A DNA stretch of 64,000 bases from Xenopus tropicalis (lineage: Eukaryota; Chordata; Amphibia; Anura; Pipidae), in NCBI RefSeq assembly GCF_000004195.4, contig NC_030682.2, positions 153,141,510 to 153,205,509 on the forward strand, given 5' to 3'. The translations under genes were made by a program, and so were the position numbers. This document shows, in pieces, positions 47,355 through 58,070 of this stretch; position 1 is the first letter of the stretch, and the number at the start of each line of letters is the position of its first letter. A model generated the notes under the pieces. The model did not search any database. It saw only the letters and a program-made list of their open reading frames with translations, and was not told where the DNA came from.

Positions 47355-50300
47355 GCCCCCAGGGCTACACAGCGGGGTATTTATATAAACTATAGTAGGG
47401 TTTCTGTAGCAAACACCCCAGCTGTACCAGTGCAGGAATGGCTGCCCCCGGGGCTACACAGCGGGGTATTTATATAAACTATAGTAGGGTTTCTGTAGCA
47501 AACACCCCAGCTGTACCAGTGCAGGAATGGCTGCCCCCGGGGCTACACAGCGGGGTATTTATATAAAACTATAGTAGGGTTTCTGTAGCAAACACCCCAG
47601 TTGTACCGGTGCAGGAATGGCTGCCCCCGGGCTACACAGCGGGGTATTTATATAAACTATAGTAGGGTTTCTGTAGCAAACACCCCAGCTGTACCGTGCA
47701 GGAATGGCTGCCCCCGGGGCTACACAGCGGGGTATTTATATAAACTATAGTAGGGTTTCTGTAGCAAACACCCCAGCTGTACCAGTGCAGGAATGGCTGC
47801 CCCCGGGGCTACACAGCGGGTATTTATATAAACTATAGTAGGGTTTCTGTAGGCAAACACCCCAGCTGTACCGGTGCAGGAATGGCTGCCCCCGGGGCTA
47901 CACAGCGGGGTATTTATATAAACTATAGTAGGGTTTCTGTAGCAAACACCCCAGCTGTACCAGTGCAGGAATGGCTGCCCCCGGGGCTACACAGCGGGGT
48001 ATTTATATAAACTATAGTAGGGTTTCTGTAGCAAACACCCCAGCTGTACCAGTGCAGGAATGGCTGCCCCCGGGGCTACACAGCGGGGTATTTATATAAA
48101 CTATAGTAGGGTTTCTGTAGCAAACACCCCAGCTGTACCAGTGCAGGAATGGCTGCCCCCGGGGCTACACAGCGGGGTATTTATATAAACTATAGTAGGG
48201 TTTCTGTAGCAAACACCCCAGCTGTACCGGTGCAGGAATGGCTGCCCCCGGGGCTACACAGCGGGGTATTTATATAAACTATAGTAGGGTTTCTGTAGCA
48301 AACACCCCAGCTGTACCGGTGCAGGAATGGCTGCCCCCGGGGCTACACAGCGGGGTATTTATATAAACTATAGTAGGGTTTCTGTAGCAAACACCCCAGC
48401 TGTACCAGTGCAGGAATGGCTGCCCCCGGGGCTACACAGCGGGGTATTTATATAAACTATAGTAGGGTTTCTGTAGCAAACACCCCAGCTGTACCGGTGC
48501 AGGAATGGCTGCCCCCGGGGCTACACAGCGGGGTATTTATATAAACTATAGTAGGGTTTCTGTAGCAAACACCCCAGTTGTACCGGTGCAGGAATGGCTG
48601 CCCCCGGGGCTACACAGCGGGGTATTTATATAAACTATAGTAGGGTTTCTGTAGCAAACACCCCAGCTGTACCAGTGCAGGAATGGCTGCCCCCGGGGCT
48701 ACACAGCGGGGTATTTATATAAACTATAGTAGGGTTTCTGTAGCAAACACCCCAGCTGTACCAGTGCAGGAATGGCTGCCCCCGGGGCTACACAGCGGGG
48801 TATTTATATAAACTATAGTAGGGTTTCTGTAGCAAACACCCCAGTTGTACCGGTGCAGGAATGGCTGCCCCCGGGGCTACACAGCGGGGTATTTATATAA
48901 ACTATAGTAGGGTTTCTGTAGCAAAACACCCCAGCTGTACCAGTGCAGGAATGGCTGCCCCCGGGGCTACACAGCGGGGTATTTATATAAACTATAGTAG
49001 GGTTTCTGTAGCAAACACCCCAGCTGTACCAGTGCAGGAATGGCTGCCCCCAGGGCTACACAGCGGGGTATTTATATAAACTATAGTAGGGTTTCTGTAG
49101 GCAAACACCCCAGCTGTACCAGTGCAGGAATGGCTGCCCCCGGGGCTACACAGCGGGGTATTTATATAAACTATAGTAGGGTTTCTGTAGCAAACACCCC
49201 AGCTGTACCAGTGCAGGAATGGCTGCCCCCGGGGCTACACAGCGGGGGTATTTATATAAACTATAGTAGGGTTTCTGTAGCAAACACCCCAGCTGTACCA
49301 GTGCAGGAATGGCTGCCCCCGGGGCTACACAGCGGGGTATTATATAAACTATAGTAGGGTTTCTGTAGCAAACACCCCAGCTGTACCAGTGCAGGAATGG
49401 CTGCCCCCGGGGCTACACAGCGGGGTATTTATATAAACTATAGTAGGGTTTCTGTAGCAAAACACCCCAGCTGTACCGGTGCAGGAATGGCTGCCCCCGG
49501 GGCTACACAGCGGGGTATTTATATAAACTATAGTAGGGTTTCTGTAGCAAACACCCCAGCTGTACCAGTGCAGGAACGGCTGCCCCCGGGGCTACACAGC
49601 GGGGTATTTATATAAACTATAGTAGGGTTTCTGTAGCAAACACCCCAGCTGTACCGGTGCAGGAATGGCTGCCCCCGGGGCTACACAGCGGGGTATTTAT
49701 ATAAACTATAGTAGGGTTTCTGTAGCAAACACCCCAGCTGTACCAGTGCAGGAACGGCTGCCCCCGGGGCTACACAGCGGGGGTATTTATATAAACTATA
49801 GTAGGGTTTCTGTAGCAAACACCCCAGCTGTACCGGTGCAGGAATGGCTGCCCCCGGGGCTACACAGCGGGTATTTATATAAACTATAGTAGGGTTTCTG
49901 TAGCAAACACCCCAGCTGTACCAGTGCAGGAATGGCTGCCCCCGGGGCTACACAGCGGGGTATTTATATAAACTATAGTAGGGTTTCTGTAGGCAAACAC
50001 CCCAGCTGTACCGGTGGCAGGAATGGCTGCCCCGGGGCTACACAGCGGGGTATTTATATAAACTATAGTAGGGTTTCTGTAGCAAACACCCCAGCTGTAC
50101 CAGTGCAGGAATGGCTGCCCCCGGGGCTACACAGCGGGGTATTTATATAAACTATAGTAGGGTTTCTGTAGCAAACACCCCAGCTGTACCAGTGCAGGAA
50201 TGGCTGCCCCCGGGGCTACACAGCGGGGTATTTATATAAACTATAGTAGGGTTACTGTAGCAAACACACAACTTTTACCAGTGCAGGCAGCAGCACATTA
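47355..50300 (-). repeat. Right-arm 89-bp array of the MITE, about 33 copies
   Basis: Reverse complement of the left-arm unit: ATGGCTGCCCCCGGGGCTAC, GGGGTATTTATATAAACTAT, AGTAGGGTTTCTGTAGCAAA. Copies are highly uniform, with one-base indels in a few. The last unit next to the terminus is diverged (GGTTACTGTAGC, CACACAACTTTTACC), matching the outermost unit of the left arm, as expected if the middle was amplified. Confidence 0.95.
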
Positions 50301-50352
50301 TATTTTAGTTACTTTTATACACTTTCATTTTTTGGTGTTACTGTTCCTTTAA

Positions 50353-51049
50353 ACAAAGGTCAGGTAAGGAGGAGGGTATTATCCCAGAGGGGCTGTTATT
50401 GGGTTAAACGGTGGATGTTTAGGTGTTTGTGGATATAATGTTGTGTGTTTGTATTTATTACAGGTAAGTGAGTTTGTGAATAGGCTGCAGGGGCAGATCC
50501 GTTGGGGCAGATCCGTTGGGGCAGATCCGTTGGGGCAGATATTCTATTGCTTCGGGTTGGGATTCCTGTTTCTAACGAGGGTTCAGTCACATTTTCACTT
50601 CACACGAATCACTTACCTTTATGTTCCGGTATCCAGGGGACTCTCTCCTATGATACGATGTCTCCACTCTGCCGGGCGATGGGGTTGGAACAGGAGAAGG
50701 GTCCCTTTTGCACAATGAAGGGTTAATGGATTTTTGGCTCTTATTATCCATTCAATGGATTGGAATCCAATTAACACGATGGTGGGTGGAAGTATTGATC
50801 CAATTTACCAATTAACTGTGGGGGTGTGGCTAATAAATTGTGTATAAATTCACTGTGTTTTATTGATAAAGGGGTGATTCTGCCCCGAAACGTTGCGCCT
50901 CCGCAATAAACGTTGAAGGGCTCGTTCCCCAGTTCGTAGCTCTGAGCGCCATTTGCTTTTTTCCCAAGTTGGTTTTGGGAGAGTGCCGACCCCTCCAGCG
51001 GTGTGCCCCGGGCGTTTATTGCTTTGTGTGCGGAAAGGGTCTCTGTTGT
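50353..51049. other. Unique stretch
   Basis: Contains four partial copies of a 14-bp unit (TTGGGGCAGATCCG) at about 50487-50540. A GAAACGTTGCGCC...CAATAAA segment at about 50885-50912 resembles the 3' end of a dispersed frog repeat. No gene supported. Confidence 0.5.
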
Positions 51050-52497
51050 GCTCCCCCGGCACCGTCCCACCCTGGCATCGTTCCACCCCGCCTCTCACGC
51101 CCCGGCACCGCCCCCCCGGCACCGTCCCACCCTGGCATCGTTCCACCCCACCTCTCACGCCCCGGCACCGCCCCCCGGCACCGTCCCACCCTGGCATCGT
51201 TCCACCCCGCCTCTCACGCCCCGGCACCGCCCCACCCTGGCATCGTTCCACCCCGCCTCTCACGCCCCGGCACCGTCCCACCCTGGCATCGTTCCACCCC
51301 GCCTCTCACGCCCCGGCACCGCCCCCCCGGCACCGTCCCACCCTGGCATCGTTCCACCCCGCCTCTCACGCCCCCGGCACCGCCCCACCCTGGCATCGTT
51401 CCACCACGCCCCGGCACCGCCCCCCGGCACCGCCCCACCCTGGCATCGTTCCACCCCGCCTCTCACGCCCCGGCACCGCCCCCCCGGCACCGTCCCACCC
51501 TGGCATCGTTCCACCCCGCCTCTCACGCCCCGGCACCGCCCCCCTGGCATCGTTCCACCCCGCCTCTCACGCCCCGGCACCGTCCCACCCGGCATCGTTC
51601 CACCCCGCCTCTCACGCCCCGGCACCGTCCCACCCGGCATCGTTCCACCCCGCCTCTCACGCCCCGGCACCGCCCCGGCACCGTCCCACCCTGGCATCGT
51701 TCCACCCCGCCTCTCACGCCCCGGCACCGCCCACCCGGCACCGTCCCACCCTGGCATCGTTCCACCCCCGCCTCTCACGCCCCGGCACCGCCCCCCCGGC
51801 ATCGTTCCACCCCGCCTCTCACGCCCCGGCACCGTCCCACCCTGGCATCGTTCCACCCCGCCTCTCACGCCCCGGCACCGTCCCACCCTGGCATCGTTCC
51901 ACCCCGCCTCTCACGCCCCGGCACCGCCCCACCCTGGCATCGTTCCACCCCGCCTCTCACGCCCCGGCACCGCCCCCCCCTGGCATCGTTCCACCCCGCC
52001 TCTCACGCCCCGGCACCATCCCACCCTGGCATCATTCCACCCCGCTTCTCACGCCCCGGCACCGCCCCCCCTGGCACTGTCCCACCCTGGCATCGTTCCA
52101 CCCCGCCTCTCACGCCCCGGCACCGCCCCCCCCTGGCACTGTTCCACCCCAGCACCGTCCCACCCCGGCACCGTCCCACCCTGGCATCGTCCCACCCTGG
52201 CATCGTCCCACCCCGGCACCGCCCCCCTGGCATCGTTCCACCCCGGCACCGCCCCCCCTGGCACTGTTCCACCCCGGCACCGTCCCACCCTGGCACCGTT
52301 CCACCCCGCCTCTCACGCCCCGGCACCGCCCCCCCTGGCACCGTCCCGCCCCGGCACCGTCCCACCCCGGCACCGTTCCGCCCTGGCACCGTTCCACCCC
52401 AGCACTGTCTCACCCCGGCACTGTCACCCCCTGGCACCGTCCCCCCTGGCACTGTTCCACCCTGGCACCGTTCCCCCCCTGGCACTGTTCCACCCCT
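51050..52497 (+). repeat. C-rich minisatellite, 46-bp base unit with 14-17-bp insertions, about 30 copies
   Basis: The unit contains CACCCTGGCATCGTTCCACC and CCGCCTCTCACGCCCCGG; extra CACCGCCCCCCCGG blocks are present in some copies. The right third (from about 52140) breaks into shorter CCCCGGCACCGT / CCCTGGCACTGT units. Long Pro/His/Arg ORFs in all frames are artefacts. Confidence 0.96.
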
Positions 52498-53398
52498 GCC
52501 CATGCTCAGGGCAAGGTTCAGGGCTCAGGGGGCAGAAAACCCACCCAGCCATCAGGCCAAATGGAATGATTGGGGTGCCGTTCCCTGGGTCTCTGTGCCA
52601 CTGCGGATCAATGGGCGCAGTTATGCCAACTTCCGCGTTGCAATAATAGGTACAAAGTGAGACCTGGCACTTACTTCTATGCAGTTGGTCAGTTCCAGAA
52701 CCCAGAAACAGAGATTTGATGCTTCCCCCCTAGTCTTTACCACTTCACACAATGCTTTGGAACTATCTGAATAAACCATACTGACCGGTAACTAGGGTAC
52801 TTAATCCTAGCAACCGGATGGTGTACTGCAGAATAACAGGCCATGGTCGGGGGGGGGGGATGACAGACGTAGGGTCACCCAGAACTGGGGTGAAGGTGCA
52901 ATGAGGCACTTTCCGCAGATTTCTAAGGTAACAGAAGCTCCTCCTTTATGTGTTTTTAATCCAATCAGAATGAGCCATAACTCTTGCACCAAGTTGCCCG
53001 GAGACACTGCTGCAAACGACAGATATTCTCCACGTCGCTCCCAGACTCCCGAGTTTCTCTGGATTTGATCCAAGTTGGAGGAATTTGTCCACAAAGAGGG
53101 GCCGTAGAACTGAACCCACCCCCTGCCATTATTGCCCCCCTGGTGGGTGGGGCCTTAGGGAACTTTGGGCAGGGTACAAATTACTGGTGGGAAATCCGGG
53201 TTTCATTGTGAGTCTCTAAAGCTTCAGGATAAAGGTCTGAGATGCAGAAACGTTGGCCTGATCTGTAATGTAGTAATTATTTAATAAAAGCTATATTGTA
53301 AATGATCCCCGGTGTCAACCAATAAACACACGGTTATTAATTAGTTACCTATTAATTGCTCATCTGGTAGCACCGGGGCTATTGGCTACGCTTAGGGG
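52498..53398. other. Unique stretch, no supported gene
   Basis: Includes GCAGAAACGTTGGCC...TTAATAAAAGC at about 53242-53290, again like the 3' end of a dispersed element. A G9-10 run lies near 52850. Confidence 0.5.
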
Positions 53399-53576
53399 TG
53401 CTGAATATATACATTCCTATCCCGGCGGGACTGCGTTACTCTCTCAGTATATATATTCCTATCCCGGCGGGACTGCGTTACTCTCTCAGTATATATATAT
53501 TCCTATCCCGGTGGGACTGCGTTACTCTCTCAGTATATATATATTCCTATCCCGGCGGGACTGCGTTACTCTCTCA

Positions 53577-53634
<58 letters not shown>

Positions 53635-53899
53635 CTATCCCGGCGGGACTGCGTTACTCTCTCAGTATATATATATATTCCTATCCCGGCGGGACTGCGT
53701 TACTCTCTCAGTATATATATATATTCCTATCCCGGCGGGACTGCGTTACTCTCTCAGTATATATATATTCCTATCCCGGCGGGACTGCGCTACTCTCTCA
53801 GTATATATATATATTCCTATCCCGGCGGGACTGCGTTACTCTCTCAGTATATATATATTCCTATCCCGGCGGGACTGCGTTACTCTCTCAGTATATATA
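53399..53899 (+). repeat. ~42-bp AT/GC minisatellite, left of the DIRS insertion
   Basis: Unit ATTCCTATCCCGGCGGGACT + GCGTTACTCTCTCAG + (TA)n. About 11 units. One has (TA)n expanded to some 55 bp (53578-53632). It continues in the same orientation at 59473-60705, so the DIRS element split one array. Confidence 0.96.
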
Positions 53900-54027
53900 T
53901 TTATGTGTACGGCCCTACCTGTCAGTGCAGGACGACTGGGGTTAAGTTCTCCTCTCTGGAGGTAGGACAAACTCTAATGAATGAATGAAACTCCTCCTCT
54001 TCCTGTGTCTCCCTCTCTGATCAGTTT
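53900..54027 (+). repeat. DIRS left inverted terminal repeat with left extension
   Basis: The outer part (GTGTACGGCCCTACCTG) is unique to the left end and to the internal complementary region. The inner part (CAGTGCAGGACGACTGG... to CTGATCAG) is repeated inverted at the right end. It includes a direct ATGAATGAATGAA run. Confidence 0.88.
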
Positions 54028-54749
54028 TTAGTTTGTCCTGCTCGGAGATAGGACACATTTTCAACCTCCTCACAGAATCAGCAATATATCAACCAGTAAA
54101 GATTCCATCACCATATCTTAGGTGAGCCCTGTTAGAAAGTGTGCTCCCTAATATATCACCTCAGTATTTTTATTTTTATTTTCATCCATTTGGGAAACCT
54201 ATTACTGCCAAACTGAAGCATCTTCAACTGCCTAAACGTGAGCCCCCACGAGTGTGTGCTCCGTTAGTTTTCAAGCCAGGTTACTCCTGCTAAGTGTGAG
54301 CCCCCTTGAGAAGTGTGTTGCTCCACTGTCAGCTCCAGCGCGTCTGTCAGGTAAGACAACGCTAACAGCGTGAGCCCCCCTCCTCGCTCCCTGGGGCGCG
54401 TTGCTCCGCTGCATACCCTGCCTTACTTGCAGTTCCCCTGGCGTTGAGCCCCTTCTTGGCGCGCTCCGCACTAAGGCTACCGGCCGCTTCCTAGATCCCC
54501 TGCCTTCTGACACAGACCGCGCGAATTAAGGCACTCGCTTCACTTCCTGGCGCGTCTCTGCATCGGCGCAGGAAGGTGATGTCATCAGACCGCGCGAATT
54601 CGCTTCGCGCGCTCTGCTGGAAGGGGACGCAACGGCAGGTAACACAGCAGGCAGAAAGTTTATTCTGCACACTATTTAATACAGGATTCCTCTATATGTT
54701 ACCTGACCATATATATATTACATCCACAGCTTAACCGCTTCTCAGCATA
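54028..54749 (+). promoter_or_regulatory. DIRS 5' leader with five degenerate hairpin-like repeats
   Basis: Five related segments begin GTGAGCCC or GTTGAGCC and end (G/T)GCTCC, near 54121, 54238, 54297, 54370 and 54442. GAGC at the start can pair with GCTC at the end of each. Further on there are two copies of CAGACCGCGCGAATT (about 54516 and 54585), a CRE/ATF-like TGATGTCATCA at about 54578, and a TATATATATTAC stretch at about 54710. Promoter function is inferred only from position ahead of gag. Confidence 0.45.
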
Positions 54750-56150
54750 ATGGCATCCAAAGAGCTGTTGGAACTTATAGAGGACCTGTCCTCTCAGAAA
54801 GATGCAGATAATGTACCAAAGCATAAACTGGCCAAAGCCCCTAAAAAGAGACTCAGGAAGAGAGATACTTCTCCTCCTAAATTACCAAAAATGGCAAGGC
54901 TGCAGCAAACTATTGAGTCTGACACAGACACAGCCCTGGCTCACGCACTCACCACTACTGCCTTAATTCATGCCACACAGGACTCTCCTAGTCCCCACCA
55001 AAATTCTCCAGGCCCTTCTAGTCCTGATACTAGCCCTCGGCCTGATGCACACTCTAATTCACCTAATCCAGAAGCTGTGCCAGTAAAAGATTTTTCTCAA
55101 TTTATAGATTGGCTGCAAAATCATATAAATACCTCGGTACAGCAGGCAGTGTCTGCTCAAACCCAAACCAAGCAGCACAGGCCTAAGGTACAACCAAGTA
55201 CTAGTGCCCAAACCGCATCAGCCACCATATCTTCCCAATCCGATTCAGTATCTGACTCAGAGTCTAGCGGAAGTGCCTCGTCGCAATACAGTGACTCCCA
55301 ATCAGATGAGGAATCGACTATCAAACAACCAGATGATATTAAAGCCATTTTAAGACACCTGTACGACACACTCGAAATTAAACAAGTTAATCCACCTCTT
55401 TCAAAGATAGACAAAGTGTTGGGCAATGCCCCAAAAAAATCTAAATCCTTCCCCACTAGCAAATCCATTTTACAGTCAATTACGGAAGAATGGTCAGACC
55501 CAGATAAACGCAACTCCATTTCCAAAAAGCTAACGTGCAAATTCCCAGTAGCAGACGAACTTGCACAAGTCTGGGACAAGTCACCTAAGGTAGACTCCGC
55601 CATTGTACGCCTCTCTAGGAATACCACACTTCCTTCAGAGGATGCGGGTTCCTTTCGGGACCCCATGGATAGGAAAATAGAATCAGCACTAAAAAGAGAC
55701 TTCCTACACTCAACGGCAATATTGCGCCCAGCCTCGGCAGCTCTCAGCATAGCCCGCACAGCCAAATTCTGGTGCCAAGAATTAAAAAAATCGCAGGATT
55801 CCGCAGAACTAGACAAGTTAGGACTGGCCTTCTCATTTCTGGGCGATACGGCCTCCAAGAACAGACTTGTGTCCCTCAAATTCGAGGGCAATCAACTATT
55901 CGGACCAGAACTGAAAAAGATCATCTCAGACGTGACCGGGGGAAAAGGCTCCTTCCTACCTCAAGCCAAAAAGAATAGAAGAGAAACCCACAAACGGAAC
56001 TATCATCACCGATCCTGGACCCCCTACAACAGATCATCCAATCGAGGTAGACAGAACTCCAACCAGTTCAACACGAGGCGTCAGAAGACGTGGCAGCCTC
56101 ACTCCAAAACCACCAGGAAAGGTGGACCACCTAAATCACAAGAGTCCTGA
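54750..56150 (+). CDS. DIRS ORF1, gag-like protein
   Basis: 466 residues. Starts MASKELLELIEDLSS, with a Lys/Arg-rich segment at about 25-45, a Ser/Pro-rich low-complexity region (about 75-200), a more ordered middle (about 205-390) and an Arg/Asn-rich basic tail (about 400-466) that could bind nucleic acid. No CCHC zinc knuckle is seen, as is usual for DIRS gag. Presumed role: structural protein packaging element RNA. The ORF ends with TGA at 56148-56150 directly followed by CTA, and the same frame stays open into pol. The start is the first ATG of a long open frame. Confidence 0.85.
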   Translation: MASKELLELIEDLSSQKDADNVPKHKLAKAPKKRLRKRDTSPPKLPKMARLQQTIESDTDTALAHALTTTALIHATQDSPSPHQNSPGPSSPDTSPRPDAHSNSPNPEAVPVKDFSQFIDWLQNHINTSVQQAVSAQTQTKQHRPKVQPSTSAQTASATISSQSDSVSDSESSGSASSQYSDSQSDEESTIKQPDDIKAILRHLYDTLEIKQVNPPLSKIDKVLGNAPKKSKSFPTSKSILQSITEEWSDPDKRNSISKKLTCKFPVADELAQVWDKSPKVDSAIVRLSRNTTLPSEDAGSFRDPMDRKIESALKRDFLHSTAILRPASAALSIARTAKFWCQELKKSQDSAELDKLGLAFSFLGDTASKNRLVSLKFEGNQLFGPELKKIISDVTGGKGSFLPQAKKNRRETHKRNYHHRSWTPYNRSSNRGRQNSNQFNTRRQKTWQPHSKTTRKGGPPKSQES

Positions 56151-58070
56151 CTAACAACTCAAACAGATCCAGCAGTAGGGGGCAGACTCAAACAATTCAC
56201 CACAGCCTGGCAGGAGTCCACAAAAGATCCCTGGGTTCTCAGAATCATCTCGGAAGGATTAAGAATATACTTCAACAAATACCCACCGGTCATGAGAGTA
56301 GTGCCTTCCAAATTACCCACAGACACAGCAAAAGCGTCAGCAACACTACTCATACTACAGGATCTCCTACTCAAAAATGTCATCACTCCAGTCCCCACCG
56401 AGGAATACTTCCAAGGATTCTATTCAAATCTATTTTTGGTTCCAAAGAGAGACGGCGGGTATCGCCCAGTCCTCAACCTTCATCCCCTCAACAAATTCGT
56501 CAAATACCAGAGATTCAAAATGGAAACCATTCGCTCCATAACCGCGGCACTACCAGAGGCAGCCTTCATGACAAAGGTAGACCTCAAAGATGCATACCTG
56601 CACATACCGATCCACTCAGTCCACCAGAAATTCCTCAGGTTCTACTTGAATCATACACACTACCAATTCCGGGCCATGCCATTCGGACTGACCTCAGCAC
56701 CCAGAGTCTTTACCAAGGTTCTGGGAGCCCTGGTAGCAAAAATCCGTTCTCAGGGAGTGCACATATATCCATACTTGGACGACATTCTCATCTATGCGAA
56801 CACGGCAATCAAAGCAAGGAGAGACACAGAATTATGCATCCAACACCTGACATCACACGGCTGGTTAATAAACCACCAAAAGAGCATCCTGATCCCACAA
56901 CAGGTCATGCCCTTCCTGGGAATGATAGTGGACACAGTCCAACAACGCATTTTCCTACCACAGGAAAAGATATCAAAGATCCAGTCACTTACCGGTCAGA
57001 TTCAACAGCGACCGACCACTGCATTCATGATACTGCAGCTATTAGGACTGATGGCCGCATCCTTAGATGCAGTACCCTTCGCAAGGTATCACATGAGACC
57101 AATGCAGAGGGAGTTTCTGAGATTATGGAACAAAGACCACAAGGACCTGTCTCAAAAAATTCCCCTATCCAGTCGGGTTCACATCAGCCTTCAATGGTGG
57201 TCCCTACAATCCAACCTAGCTCGGGGCAAACCGTGGCGCCTACCGGACCCAGAAGTGATCTCAACAGATGCGAGCCTGAAAGGTTGGGGAGCAACCTGGA
57301 AGCACCTAACTTGTCAGGGCCTCTGGTCTTCACAGGAAAAGAAGCTACATATAAATGTCCTGGAAATTCGGGCCATCTACAGAGCGATCACTTATTGGTC
57401 AGCAGACCTACAACGGTCTCACATCAGAATACAGACGGACAACAGCACAGCAGTAGCTTACCTCAACAAGCAAGGCGGTACACGAAGCACTGCGGCCATG
57501 CAGGAGATTTCCCACATCATCCAATGGGCAGAAGCCAGAGTGACCCACATATCAGCCATATACATCCCAGGTCTCCTGAACTGGCAGGCGGATTACCTGA
57601 GCCGGAATACGCTAGACCCAGGGGAATGGCACCTCCAGACAACGGTGTTTCACAACCTAACAGACAAGTGGGGCACCCCATCAGTGGACGTCATGGCGTC
57701 CAGACTGAACGCACAACTACCACGCTTCTTCTCCAGGATCAGGGACCCAAGGGCAGAAGCTGTCGACGCCTTGGCTACTCCCTGGTCTTTTCCAATGGCG
57801 TATGCATTCCCACCAATACCAATGATCCAGAGACTCCTCAACAAAGTCCGCCAGGAAGGAGTCCTCACAATCCTGATAGCACCGAGATGGCCGAATCGCA
57901 CCTGGTTTGCGGACATAATGACAATGTCAGTGGACCATCTCACACTACCGCTATCACCAGACCTACTTACACAGGGTCCAGCTTGGTTTCCAGACCTCCA
58001 CAAACTACATTTGACGGCATTTCTCTTGAAACCGACATTTGGAAACAGAAGGGATTCCATCCATCAGTAA
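56151..58070 (+). CDS. DIRS pol: reverse transcriptase-RNase H, probably expressed by UGA readthrough
   Basis: In the same frame as gag after one UGA. Counted from the codon after the stop it is 639 residues; the first ATG is not until 56292. The 47 residues ahead of that ATG (GGRLKQFTTAW, DPWVLRIISEG) are typical of the N-terminus of DIRS reverse transcriptases, so the true start is upstream of the ATG. RT motifs: VPKRDGGYRPVLNL, TKVDLKDAYLHIPI, FGLTSAPRVF and YPYLDD (catalytic DD codons 56778-56783). RNase H: STDASLKGWG (Asp codon 56267+1000, at 57267), TDNSTAVAYLN (Asp codon 57438) and LNWQADYLSR. The C-terminal ~170 residues (VDVMASR..., PRFFSRIRDPRAEAVDAL, LIAPRWPNRTWF) are the conserved tail of vertebrate DIRS pol, sometimes described as methylase-like. 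No internal stop. Confidence 0.88.
   Translation, partial: LTTQTDPAVGGRLKQFTTAWQESTKDPWVLRIISEGLRIYFNKYPPVMRVVPSKLPTDTAKASATLLILQDLLLKNVITPVPTEEYFQGFYSNLFLVPKRDGGYRPVLNLHPLNKFVKYQRFKMETIRSITAALPEAAFMTKVDLKDAYLHIPIHSVHQKFLRFYLNHTHYQFRAMPFGLTSAPRVFTKVLGALVAKIRSQGVHIYPYLDDILIYANTAIKARRDTELCIQHLTSHGWLINHQKSILIPQQVMPFLGMIVDTVQQRIFLPQEKISKIQSLTGQIQQRPTTAFMILQLLGLMAASLDAVPFARYHMRPMQREFLRLWNKDHKDLSQKIPLSSRVHISLQWWSLQSNLARGKPWRLPDPEVISTDASLKGWGATWKHLTCQGLWSSQEKKLHINVLEIRAIYRAITYWSADLQRSHIRIQTDNSTAVAYLNKQGGTRSTAAMQEISHIIQWAEARVTHISAIYIPGLLNWQADYLSRNTLDPGEWHLQTTVFHNLTDKWGTPSVDVMASRLNAQLPRFFSRIRDPRAEAVDALATPWSFPMAYAFPPIPMIQRLLNKVRQEGVLTILIAPRWPNRTWFADIMTMSVDHLTLPLSPDLLTQGPAWFPDLHKLHLTAFLLKPTFGNRRDSIHQ

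Larger units (their letters stand above)
46276..50352. mobile_element. TTAA MITE (Kolobok/T2-like) expanded by inverted 89-bp arrays
   Basis: Both ends are TTAA with the terminal motif TTAAAGGAAC inverted at the other side (GTTCCTTTAA). The inverted termini are similar over about 97 bp (AACACCAAAAAAT, ATATAATG, TGCACTGGTAAAA, GTGTTTGCTACAG). The centre (about 47232-47355) is a short palindrome with GCAGATAACAGATAAG / CTTATCTGCT-type arms. Between termini and centre, each arm has an 89-bp unit in tandem. As I recall the frog family, ordinary copies are a ~0.5-kb palindrome with one unit per arm, so this copy is about eight times longer. No transposase. Confidence 0.85.

Noticed and set aside
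50953..52660. Three overlapping 538-563-codon Pro/His-rich ORFs
   Set aside because: Translations of the C-rich array in all three frames; no family resemblance.
57650..58060. 136-codon minus-strand ORF inside DIRS
   Set aside because: Antisense shadow of pol; no domain.
56292..58070. Pol starting at its first ATG (56292)
   Set aside because: RT-type homology extends upstream of this ATG to the gag stop codon, so this ATG would truncate the protein.
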